Shown: positions 50,217 to 61,856 of the stretch, piece by piece
Layout: every line of letters begins with the position of its first letter
Position numbering within the stretch: position 1 is the stretch's first letter
Source of the DNA: Rotaria macrura
Lineage: Eukaryota; Rotifera; Eurotatoria; Philodinida; Philodinidae
Direction: 5' to 3'
Length of the DNA: 64,000 nucleotides
Assembly (NCBI GenBank): GCA_900239685.1
Contig: OENT01000191.1
Location: 62,001-126,000, forward strand
Notes under the pieces: generated by a model
Told to the model about the DNA's origin: nothing
Database searches by the model: none
The model's input: only the letters and a program-made list of their open reading frames with translations
Made by a program: the position numbers and the translations under genes

Positions 50217-51675
50217 AGAATCGATTCATTTATTACAAACGATTGTTGAAGTTTAAGCCTTACAAAGTGGAGGGGATTTTTCTTGAAACAGACGGGAAGG
50301 TTACCATAAAAATAGAGTTAATGAACACTCAATATATTCATACTACAACCAAAACGAATTACCTTGTTCTAGAGTTACGCAACGTTCTTTTAAAGATCTT
50401 GTAACAATTTGAAAGACAAGAATTTCAATTTGAAATTTCGCTCATAAGACGTTTACATGATACTCAGATTGCGTTCAAAATATCAGTTAAAAAGAATGCT
50501 GTGCTATTATGATATTGAATGTAGAAAAAGATGGACAAATATTTTGCAAAAAGGCTTTATTTCGAGAAGTAAACAACAGCTGTTGCGGAAAATATTACAG
50601 TCATCTAAATAAAGTATCCAACTATTGAAAGTTCCGTTCTTTCGATTTTTTCATGAAGCCAAGTATCTCATGATACTATGCTTCACAATATCGTTCAACA
50701 AGCCCGAAGCCACACGTTACTTATATGAATATTAAAAAAGTCGTAAGTCGTAACAGATCCACTGTTCGATCTAAGAGTTACTTGAGAATTCTTGTATTGT
50801 CTTTGTATGATCATCAAGGTCATGGTCGTAAAAAAAAAGTTGATTTTTGTATAAAAACCCTTGTACTAGATTTTATTAAAAATTTTCTCATGTCTCTTGA
50901 AAGATACATTCGGCTTTGACGGATTTTAAAATTTTAAAAAATTTCCATCGCTTCAAAGATAGTATCTATGATAAGATCATAAAACCATTTCTGTATTACA
51001 TTTATTAAATACGTATGACATTTTTGAAGGATTTAGTCAAAGAATGGATGAAGGCATATGACCTATAGATACTTAATAAAGAAAATATCTTCGTTATTCA
51101 TTTAACATATTCTGTCGTTTATTCGTTATCAAAACAATGAAACGTTTGGCTGTAATTTATAATTTATTGAAATATCAGTCTTAGAATATATGACCTACTT
51201 TCATTTGATTTGTGCATGTCTATGTAGATATCTAAATATCTTTGTAATTATTCTATTCAAAATAATAAAAAAAAGCAAACTCTTTGTAATTAGTACGAAT
51301 ATTTGTTTATTTTAATCTTACAGAATTTTTCTACATGCATACATTTTCTATTTAAGACTTCTCCGGTGTCAACAATATGTTAAAGAACGAGAAGATGATA
51401 AGCTGTTATAAATTTATTTGGAATTTTGCTGTTTTTCTTTTTCGTTCTTTCTTTCTTTCTTTTTTTTTAAATTCTTTCCTCAAGCAGCAATGTGTATTTG
51501 TATGCATAAATGGATATGAAATTGTTCATTCTTAACGCGAATCTGTTCGATATTGTCTGTTATTGTTTTTCTTTTTCTGCGTGTCAGATAATCAGAAATA
51601 TGTTAACATCAGTAGTTTTCTGACCGATTCAATGATGCTGCTTAGTGATGATCGGATTTTTTCTTTCGTTTTGTT

Positions 51676-51700
51676 CCTCTCTCTCTCTCTCTCTCTCTCT
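51676..51700. repeat. (CT)n microsatellite
   Basis: About 12 uninterrupted CT units. Confidence 0.9.
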
Positions 51701-51836
51701 GTTTTTCATTTTTGTTCTTTCCAAAAAAAGCAGAACTAAATGACTCTTATGTATTGATGTGTTCTTTTTCTTCTACTTCTTTATATTGTGTATCTTTGGT
51801 TTTTGTTGTTTATTCTTTTTTTGAAAAAGTTACACA

Positions 51837-51873
51837 TTATATATACATATATATATACATGTATATATATATA
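51837..51873. repeat. AT-rich microsatellite
   Basis: ATAC/ATAT units over about 37 bp. Confidence 0.85.
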
Positions 51874-53520
51874 TTTCAAAAGATATGACACTTATTCATA
51901 AAGAAATGTTTTGATAGAGAATATGTAAAAGAAAAAACAACGAACAAGATCAGAGTCTATTTTTCATAGAAATACTTTTATGTCTTCTAGAAATTTGACT
52001 ATGAAACAATAGGTTAATTTGTACTAGTTAGAATTCTACGAATAGTATTTAGAAAAAGGCAAAGAAACTCTTACATGTAAATGAGCATCCATGGTAAATT
52101 TTTTTAACCTTTTTCATAGTTAAGTCTCTAATTTGATACTTAGATTATTTGCAAAAACTAAAACGAGAACATGACATGAATGAAATAAGTACAATTTGTG
52201 ACAGGAAGAATTCTTTTTTTCAAGATATAAATTCATCATGATAAATATATCTACGTCTAACTGTGTCAATTAGATTTCTTCGAGACATAATTATTGATGT
52301 TTGTTAATAAACAAGAATCCTTTGTAGATCTTTCTCTTACTTAATTGTAAAGCTACATCGTGCTGAGAAGCCAAAGTTTGTATTCATAATTAAGCCAAGA
52401 CAGTATATATGAAAAGAAGTAAATTGAAGTGTTCATGGTTTTCAACTAGTACGTCAATGCATTCTTTTCATAAACTACTGGATTACAATTATCAGATGTA
52501 ATTATAATAAACAGCATCCATAGAACTGAATAATTCATGTTTGATACTTCTTTTTTTTTTAGTAAAATACAAAATTATCAGTATGTGTTTGGAAAATAAA
52601 ATAGAATGTTGATGAGATATTTCCATTGTAGATAATCAAACAGGAAAACGACTATTCTCTGCGAACAAGTCATCATGATTAAATGTCAGATTCAACATAA
52701 TGAAAAATATTATCGATCAAAATATAATAGAATTTCTATTATTTTCGAATAAGATTCCGTATAATGAAGACATAAGTCTTATTTTATTAATCCAAAGAAT
52801 GGATATTGCCTGTCAAAGTAATATTTGGAATAGTTATAAATAGTGAAAATCCTCATGTATAAGAATATCGATTCCTGATGACGATAAAAATCTTTCTTTT
52901 TCTTATGATTAACGATATTATAATGCCTAACAAACACAGGATATCTTAATATATGCATATTTTATTAATGAAAAACAAAAGCGGCACTGAATAATTTATA
53001 TTCAATTATAATATGTACAAACATGTACTTGTCATAATAAAAACTTGTCCTTCAAGTTGGTATTCTGTTTAAAAAAGATACTTTAAAAGTTCATTGAACA
53101 AAAAAATAAAATCATACAATCAATATTTCTATGTCACCCACAGAAAATTAGATGAGAAATATCTAGTGTGTATGCGAAGAAAAATGTATCTGTTTTTTTC
53201 TTGTAGGTCTACTCAGACAACACTACTCTCATATATTAAATAGACAAAAGTAAAGAAATTATTCGTTTAATCAAGTTATGTTTTGCACATGTGCTTATCG
53301 TTAGTAGATAATTTCATATGAATATTTAATAGAAAATATAATTATAATAAGTTATAAATTGATCTATAAGAATAAGTAGTCGTCAGAAATTCATTTGTCA
53401 TACTGGATGACCTCTTCTATCTACAATTAATGTCACATGTTAATATTTTATAACTGTTCTTCGTAATTATCTATAGACCGTGAATTATGCATATCTTTAT
53501 TATTATATCTATTTTAGATA

Positions 53521-54763
53521 ATGTCAACTGATAATGATCGCCTTCGTGAATTTATATCATTACCTATTGACCCAAATAAATTTTTAGAAGATGCAACGAA
53601 TTTAAAACAACGTATAGCATCATATACGTCGTCGTGTGTAGTTGATGAAAATAGTCTCGATTCATTAACTAATATTGCGAAATCTTTAAGTGACTATCGT
53701 CATCATGAACAACAACAACAACAGGATGAAACAATACGAATAGAAAATGAAATCGAAGACGACGTCGAACAAGATGAACATGACGAATACGATGAAGATA
53801 CAACATCGAGTACATGGCGTATTAGACGAAAAAAGAAAAAACTTGATCCAACATTTTTAAATAATCTTAAATCATATCCAGCATGTATTGAATATTTATA
53901 TAAAGAATTTAGTCAATCACGTCCACATGCATCGCATGATACAGCATTTCTAAAAAATATTCGTGAATCAAATCAAGCACCATCAAACATCGATGATGAT
54001 AGACTGATATTAAATTTACAAATATTTTTTCCTATTGAATCTCGAGATCGTTATCGTCATCAATTAATGAATGAACTTATTTGTTTATCAACATTAACAT
54101 TAGCACAAATACGTGATGCTATTGAATGTGTTAGTGATGAGCAAATACTTGGTGAATATTCGAATAATCCTGATAGTATAAAAACAAGCGGACAACGTGC
54201 TGGTAATGTAAATACGGCAGCTTGTTTTATAATTGAATCGATTATATATGATGATGTTCGTCGAACAGATGAACGTTTAAGTGAGAAAATTATTGAACAA
54301 ACAAATACAAATTACACTCAAGGTAATCCAATGGAAATGACATGTTTAAATGATCTTAAAATGATACAACTTGGAAAACCATATATTTATTTGCATCAAA
54401 CCAATTGTGAACATGTTATTATATTTAGTGAATTAAAATTACTCGAACAAGATCAATGTCATGATTCGAAGTAACAATAAATTTAATGTTTAGAAATATT
54501 TTATAGATTTTCTTATTCTTGGTTGTCTTTTCTTTTTCTAATTTTCATTTAGTCTCTATCCATTATGTCGAATGAAATATCATGGAAGATTTTCATACTG
54601 TTTTCTATGCAATGTATTTTATGCGAAATGGCTTATTCGCGATTCACCATTGATACCTGATGATCCATGTTTGTTATGTGAACGGTGTTTTAAAGCATGT
54701 CATTATGATAAAGATGGAAATAAAGTTGGCAATTTTACTGCATTTCATTTTCCACAATTGTAA
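53521..54763 (+). CDS. SNAPC3: snRNA-activating protein complex subunit 3 (SNAP50)
   Basis: SNAPC3 is the zinc-binding, DNA-contacting subunit of SNAPc, which recognises the proximal sequence element of snRNA genes for RNA polymerases II and III. Two exons, 53521-54470 and 54553-54763, give 386 residues (human 411). The N-terminal half holds a Gln run, an acidic Glu/Asp stretch and a basic RRKKKK cluster. The C-terminal half carries the family core: QIFFPIESRDRYRHQ, GKPYIYLHQTNCEHVIIF, then LYPLCRMKY, YCFLCNVFYAKW, DDPCLLCERCF and HYDKDGNKVG, matching human PYLYLHQGDCEH, LYPL, DPCFFC and HYDSEGNKLG. The Cys/His positions fit the zinc-finger region. An acceptor sits 3 nt before the ATG, so either the 5' UTR is spliced or an upstream coding exon exists. 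Confidence 0.95.
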
Positions 54764-55917
54764 CAAAGAGAAAATTGTATTGTGGTTTTATGTATTTCGT
54801 TAGATAAAAGAACATTTTTGTTATTCTCTTCTGTATAAATAAAAGAAATATTGATGGCATCCTTTCTTTTTTGTTGTTCTTTTTCCTGTGTGGTGAGAAA
54901 GGAACATCAGAGAACACGTATGTACCTCGCATTGAGAACAAGCTTTATAATCATCTACCATCGAGCCACTCCTTCGAGTGTCATGTGTTTTCATGATGTG
55001 TTCTTTTATAAAGAATGATCTACATCCCTCTCTCTCGCTCTCTCTTTTGCTGTCCGTGTCTCTTTCTTTTATTTTATGATTATTTTTTTCCTCAACACAT
55101 ACTTTTTTTCATTCATTTGCTCTCGTCTTTGAGGGCGCATGACGTAGATTACATATTCAAGTCGTTCTCTTCGTTCTATGCTTTGCTGCTTTTACCAGTG
55201 CTCGCAAAGGACGTCGCTGCATCTTTCTCTTATTTTTCTTTTATCGATAACAACATAGAAGCATACACAAAAAAATTTGCTCTTCTATCACAAACCGATG
55301 TTGCTTTTCTTTTTCTTTTTCGACTCTATCACCATCTAACGAAATTCTTCTTTATTTTAGAATTCGACATAACGAAAACTGTACCCGAAATATTTAAAAA
55401 AAAAGAAAGAAGAACACGGGGGTAAGTACCGATATATTTTGTTTATTGAATATAAGTGCTAATGCACAGAGGAAAAGGACAGTGTCGATAAAACGATACT
55501 ACAAAACAAGACTTGATGCTTGACTGCTTGCACGTGTATTAAATTTCTCCTCATTTGTCTATTGAATGAATAAATACGTAGGAGTCAGTATGGAAGCATA
55601 CTTATACCTGTGCATTCCTCGACTCTTTTTCACTACATACCAAATTATACATCTATAAATATAAATGTGTGTTTATCTACATTAATATGACCCATGTTTT
55701 TATGTCGTTTTATAATAGATTTTCTATTCGATGATTAATGTATAGACATTAACATAGATAACTATTGATTGAATATTCAAGATCTATGATGAACCGATCG
55801 ATATATGACGGTAAATTTATTGAAATAATTGATACGTTGAAATAATTCATATATTTTTCATTTTCAGTAATTAATGACAGTCATAATAACATAGCAGTAT
55901 CTTTTGATAAGAAATCC
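54764..55917. other. Spacer and probable 5' UTR of the nuclear receptor gene
   Basis: Pyrimidine-rich around 55015-55330. A possible non-coding exon lies at 55361-55421 (acceptor ending at 55360, donor GTAAGT at 55422), but it cannot be joined to the next exon in a coding phase. An acceptor at 55866-55867 precedes the receptor ATG by 50 nt. Confidence 0.45.
54838..54843 (+). terminator. Polyadenylation signal AATAAA of SNAPC3
   Basis: Hexamer 75 nt after the stop codon. Confidence 0.5.
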
Positions 55918-58900
55918 ATGATTGATGAAGATGATGATGACGAACGTTATGTACAAAAACGAAAATCTCGTCGTGTTCGAACTGCTACTAAATCATCTAT
56001 GGAAGAAATCATTAATGAAAAACAAACAGAAAAGTACAATAATGTAACAAACGTAAGACGAAATTCAACAGCTTCAATGTTCGACAAACGACCATTTCCA
56101 TTTGGACATTGGTAATTTTTACGGATTCTTTGCTTTATATATATATACTTTTTTTTCTTTTTGTCCTTACAGTCGAGTTTGTATGGATAAAGCAACAGGT
56201 GCACATTATGGAGTGCCAACATGCGAAGGATGCAAAGTAAATCTTGTTTTAAATGTATTTGTGTCTCTATTAGAAAACCGTTGAATACAACAGAAGTTGA
56301 TTCACAGTTTTCTTCTAGACTATTATTGAGTATATATCTGTCTCTCTTTTTCTTGTTTTGACAAGGGTCATTACGACCTCACGAGTGGGCTAAAATATGT
56401 AATCAAGAGAAATTATTGTACTATTGTAAATTATAAGAGAGACAATGATTTATGGTTATATATTAGCTTCGTATATCCCATTTATGATACGTATTTGTGT
56501 AAATGAATGATTCGGATTTTCTTTTGGGAACATTCTCTAGAGATTAGTATAAGTATCCATCTGATGAAAAATTTCTAATTGATAAAAATTTGTTGTACTT
56601 TTAAGAAAAAAAATATTTGTTTTAGGGCTTTTTCAAACGAAGCATATTACGAAAAGAAAAATATCGATGTTATTTTGGTGATGGATGTGTCATTAATACA
56701 GATAATCGTAATCGATGTAAATCATGTCGTTTTCAAAAATGTCTCAAAGAAGGAATGTCTGTTGAAGGTAAACAACTGAAGCCATTGAAATTCTTTTGTA
56801 ATTATTGTATTATCATAATCAGGTGTTCGAATGGGGCGTATACCTAAATTAGTCAAAGAAAAAGCTTTAGCTGAACATCATTCATCATCATCAAGCATTG
56901 AAAACGATGATCCGAGTCCATCCATTGCATCGACATCACCGCGATGCATGTCATCAATAAATTCCAATTCAAACAATTTGACACTCACAGATATGAATCT
57001 ACAATTTATTGATGAACACTTTTTCTCAGACGATTTCGATTCCGTATCGATCGATGATCCATCAACAACATTACCATTATGTAATAGTTATCTATTACCT
57101 GAAAATTTTACTATTGACGAAACAGAATACGATCATAAAGAAAATCTATCGTTAGGAATTCGTTCACCTTTAACGAATTGTACATTGAATGGTGAAGAGC
57201 ATTTTTCAAAGAATGTTCTCGAACGTATTCAAAAACTTGTTGTAAAAATAACGCATCCAATAACACATATAGTATCCGATGAAGAAGAATTATTATTTAT
57301 TCGATATCTTAGACGGAAAATGTTTGATTTGTGTAATACATATAATGGCTGCACAAGACAATTAATTGATAGAATGAATAATATGATTAATCTTAAAGTA
57401 AATAAATGAATTATGTCGATTCATACATCGAGATATTTCTTTTGCCATCTATTTGGGCTTCTTTTTATTTTTCTCTATCTAGATTACAGAATTTCCTGGA
57501 GATCATGCATCACTTCAAGATATATGGGCAGGATTGACAGGTAGTTGGCAATTGTTTTCTAGGATACATTATTAGTTGTCTATTTTTTTTTATCAATGTC
57601 ATTTTTTAGATGCCATTCCATTCCACGTAAAAAATCTCATCACATTCGCTCGCGAGGTAATGCTTGGAAGTTTCTTGTCTCTATTGTTGTATGTGTAAAA
57701 CATCTTCAAAGTAATCTTGTAAGGAAACACTTTTTCTGAGTTGTTTATTACTGACAAGCGTGTGTAGTCAACTTTCCTATTGAAAATTGACTTAAAGTAC
57801 AGCATAGAAAAAGGAAGTTCTTAAACATGTAATTATAATTCTTCCCTGTAATAAGATGAGATTTTATATGAGAGAACTAATGCCGATTATTCTCAACTGA
57901 TTATACACAAAAGAAAAGATGATAATAAACAGAATATTTAAATCGAATCTAACACGAATAAGAAACCTCATATCAATCTTCTTGATACGGATGATTGTTT
58001 TTAATGAAAAACAAATAGTATACTTAGTTCTGTATTATTCTCTTACTTGTTTTAGATGCCAGCCATCAATGAAATTGATTTAGACGATTTTAACAAGATA
58101 ATGAACAATCGTTTATTTGATTTTTGGCTAGTGAGTTTATTTGACCTTTTCTATTCTTAAAAAATTCAAGCTAAAAGAAAAATATTTATGTATACGATGC
58201 CCCTTCTAGATTAAACATGCGCCATTAATACTTGATCATGAATCCTATATAATGTTACCCAACGGTCTTCAATATACACGCCAATGGATGAATGAAATTA
58301 TCGGTGAAGAAATGGTAGAAACAATGTTTAAATTTGCAAAGAAATTCAACGCATTAGATTTAACACAAGAAGAATATGCATTAATATTCCCTGTTTTTAT
58401 TTGTGTTAAAGGTAAGCACATATAGTTAAAATAGAAGGAAGAATAAAGAACAAAAACAAAAGCAAATGCACATTTTTCTTAGACAAAACTCTCAATGATC
58501 AAGAAAAAGTACATCAAATTCAATGTTGTTATTTGTATGCACTGTATACACAAATGTTAACGACACGTACACAATTGGAAGCTAAAACAGTATTTCGTAA
58601 TCTTCTACAGGTTTGATATTTTACTATGTGAAGAAGAACTTCTACATAGATTCATATTGATGTAAACAGGTTTTTGCTTTTTTGCCATTACTAAACGAAT
58701 TACAAGAGAAGAAAGTTGGTTCATTAAGTCCTCAAAGTAAGCTTATGAAAATTTTTCTTTAAAAATAATTTTAAAAATATATAATATTCTTTAGAAAATT
58801 AATTTAATCAATACACGTGTAGGCAACTTTATTCCTACATGTTTGTGCTGAAAATCAGTGAAAATTTGCCGAACTTTGAGTATGCTTCAAAAATCATAGT

Positions 58901-59034
58901 TTTTCTTTTGTTTTGTTTTCTTTTTTTGTCTCGGATATTTTTCTATTAAAATTCAATTCTAGTTTTGCTTGTTTGATTCGATTTGAATTAAATGTATTTT
59001 TGGTGTTTGTTTCGTTTTAGACATGAAATCATAA
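55918..59034 (+). CDS. Nuclear receptor, NR1-like, complete DNA- and ligand-binding domains
   Basis: Ligand-regulated or orphan transcription factor. Exons: 55918-56111, 56173-56236, 56626-56767, 56823-57397, 57483-57540, 57610-57656, 58056-58130, 58210-58411, 58483-58610, 58670-58736, 59021-59034; about 521 residues. The N-terminus is acidic then basic. The DNA-binding domain begins at Cys65: zinc ligands Cys65, 68, 82, 85 and Cys101, 107, 117, 120; P-box EGCKG with GFFKRSI; then KCLKEGMS and VRMGRIPK, a carboxy-terminal extension like NR1 members. A long Ser-rich hinge follows. The ligand-binding domain (about 330-510) has the helix 3-5 pattern NLITFAREMPAINEIDLDDF. LLNEL near the end fits an AF-2 core. 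The last exon is only 14 nt (NMKS, stop); reading through the previous donor would instead end near 58763. Subfamily assignment is an inference. Confidence 0.88.
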
Positions 59035-59133
59035 TGTCAATGTATTCATATCGTCGGTCAATCTTGTTTTCATTCATTCGAGCTGTTTTCTATTGTTCAA
59101 TATTGTTGACTATAACCGTTGCTGTCTTTCACG

Positions 59134-59137
<4 letters not shown>

Positions 59138-59164
<27 letters not shown>

Positions 59165-59180
59165 ATTGTGTGTGTGTGTG
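59138..59180. repeat. (TA)n/(TG)n compound microsatellite
   Basis: TA units followed by TG units, in the 3' flank of the nuclear receptor gene. Confidence 0.85.
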
Positions 59181-61668
59181 AGTGCGTATGTATGAAAAGC
59201 GTAGGAAAAAAAGAAAAGAGGTGTGTGCTTAGCATTTGATGGCAATGACAAGATATTGATTTAAAATGTAACTAAATCGATTTTAGTATGTTTAGATTTG
59301 TAATGAAAATAATAATTAGAAAGCGTCTACAAGTCGGATATATACTTATCGATTGCTGAATGCACTGAGAAACTCAGTTGTATTGAATTATTCATGAGAG
59401 ATGAAATCAAATAAAAGAGAAGAATTTCTTACGTCTTCATTGTAAACAGGTTCGAGTTTCTTCGTTATTGTGCGGATGAATGCAAACAATTTATTGAGAA
59501 AAGAAAAAGAAGCAGTTCATAAAAACAAACTATACCCTAAAACATGAACACAGTTGACATAGTTATACTCTTTTAAAATTCTTAACATTTCAATTAGAAT
59601 TCTTTCACCATATGAAAAATAGGATCATTTTGTTGAGTATTTTTTCGTTTCATAGAAAACAAATGATCCGTATACTTTCAGTCATTTACCATTGAATTGA
59701 AATCCGTATCGATAATTATCCTTTTAACTGATAAGAATTCTATATTGTATACAATTATGATTTCGAGTAGCAAATGAATTAAAAGAAAAATATGTGAATT
59801 CTATTAAAGTTTCATCGTTTTAAGTCGGAATACCATATATTATCTTCACTCATAGTAAAAGTATAACAAGATCGTATTCAATTCCGATCAATCGGTTCTC
59901 GTTCGATGAACACAGTCTATGCGGAGAATTTAATTATCACTGTAGTTTTCAATAAGAAGTCTATCTTCAAATATTTGAATGTAGTTGTTACTAGGTTGAT
60001 AAGTAATTCAATTATTACATTGTAATGCACTGTCTAATTAATTACATACTCAATGTCCTAATGTTTTATCCTGTATGTTCATTGAAAAGAATATTAAATG
60101 TTCTCTTTTCGGATGACCAAACCAATTGATGTATATCTAAGTTTTACTTGCAATATACTAATTCAAGTTTTATAAAAATTTTAGTTAGTTTCAAGAATAT
60201 GGATTCGCATTGCATTCCATATGACGGTCAACAGTAAACATAAAAGAAACGCGAGTGCATATCGTTGTTTTTAAAATATTAGACTGATTAGTTCTATTCA
60301 TTCATGATTGAATAGAAGATTTCGAAAAGCATTAAAAAAATACCAGTGGTAATAGTCATACGCCGACAGTACTCATAGGCAATCATCCATAGATTTTTTT
60401 TAGAAATCAAACTCGCCAAATTTTAGGAATCTGTTTTGTTCGTTTAGTTTCGATTAAAAATTGATTATCTTCGCACAATATTCGAAATCATATTAAAAAG
60501 AATTTTCGGTATTTTACTTGAAATGTCAAGAATAGAATCTAAATTAGTTTTTGGTTAAACTATTTTGAGCTCAATTTTTTCTTGTTAAAAAATTCAATTG
60601 AATGACTCCTATGAGAGCAGATACTATTACACTTGTTTTTTCATTACGTACTTCGAAGAATATAAATTTATCAATTGAATGGTTAATAATTTCCGTTCTA
60701 TTGATGTCAGGAATGCTTAGACAGGCATATGCCAATGCGGTAATGAGAATCCAATGTAACTTCTCTGCCTTCATCGGACTAAGGATTGAAGTGCAACTCA
60801 TAGTATTTTCTTTCTCTGTCATACATTTAATAACAAATACATTTATTTGATAGCTTCTTTTTCATGAACCGTATTAAATACATTCATGAACGGGACTCAC
60901 ATCTACTGAAAGCATCATATGAATTGCGACTAAACTGAAGACATTTATCTTTTGTTCCTCCATTTCCTTTCAATTTAAAATTGTTCGATAAACATCTGCT
61001 ATCATGATCGTGTACGAAAAACGGACGCCTATTCATCGATGGGAGTATGCTAATGTGTCCTCAAGTATAAAATGATCATAGTTCTGTTTGAATTTTATAT
61101 TTTTATTGTGCTTTGACTAATACATAGTTACATCAATATGGTTAATGAGAAAGGCATACTACTATAATTATAATTACCACAACAAAAAGAGAAAAAAAGA
61201 AGTTCACTCGTTTTCTGCGTCTGATATAAGTTTGATTCAACTTATAATAATGCAATTTAACAAACAAAGTAAAAATGCAACATGTCATCGGCAGGTTTTT
61301 TATATGCATTTCTGAAATCTTTAAATGTGATTGTGGTTGGTTATATATGGATTTGAAGTAAAGCCTATATAAATACATAGTGCTTTTGAACTCACATGTA
61401 CTCTTTTCCTTATAGAGAGAAGCAACGAATTCAACTATGAATGATGTTTGTGAATAGGATTTCATTGATATTGAATCATATTTGTCAACGACGTGTTTCA
61501 CTAACATGATGTTCCAGAAGCAGCTCCATTCGAGTTGTAGTCGAACTTTTTCGATTTCGAATATCATGGAACACGAGACACAAGGAGATATTCAAACGTT
61601 CGTTAAATATGATAAGGAAAGACAGTTATAAGGTTTCGACTAAAAGGCAGGATATGCATGTTGATTAA

Positions 61669-61856
61669 TCGAGGAAGAATCGCTCTATCCGATTGCATAT
61701 ACATTATCAAGTTCTGGTATACAACAGTGATATCAATAATGGCGTCACATTCTGTGCTTTCGATTGTAGAATACGGCGTCATCTATCGATATCACCGGCG
61801 CGAAACATCAGAACTTGATAATATATATGCTGCTGGATAGAGGAACCCTTTCCTAG
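61669..61856. mobile_element. Palindromic MITE-like element (family B, copy 2)
   Basis: TTATCAAGTTCTG at 61704-61716 and its exact inverse CAGAACTTGATAA at 61809-61821. Inverted similarity extends outward (CTCTATCC..GCATATA on the left, ATGCTG..GGATAGAGG on the right) and inward (GATATCAATAATGGCGTCA against TGACGCCGTATTCT-type sequence). About 185 bp, non-coding, related to the element at 22885-23095. Confidence 0.7.

Larger units (their letters stand above)
50217..53520. other. Intergenic between WAC and SNAPC3
   Basis: AT-rich, with pyrimidine-rich stretches, a (CT)n run (51676-51700) and an AT microsatellite (51837-51873). A final WAC exon could lie at the start. The T-rich tract and AG at 53516-53517 precede the SNAPC3 start by 3 nt. 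No other gene seen. Confidence 0.55.

Noticed and set aside
53521-54470. The 317-codon frame as a complete single-exon gene
   Set aside because: Its last codon overlaps a GTAACA donor; splicing to 54553 joins the SNAPC3 C-terminal zinc region exactly as in the family.
60571-60850. Overlapping frames on both strands
   Set aside because: Mirror-image open frames with no domain or splice support.
61142-61567. 141-codon minus-strand frame
   Set aside because: Longest unexplained frame, but with low-complexity Val/Ile and Phe runs, no splice context and no recognisable motif.
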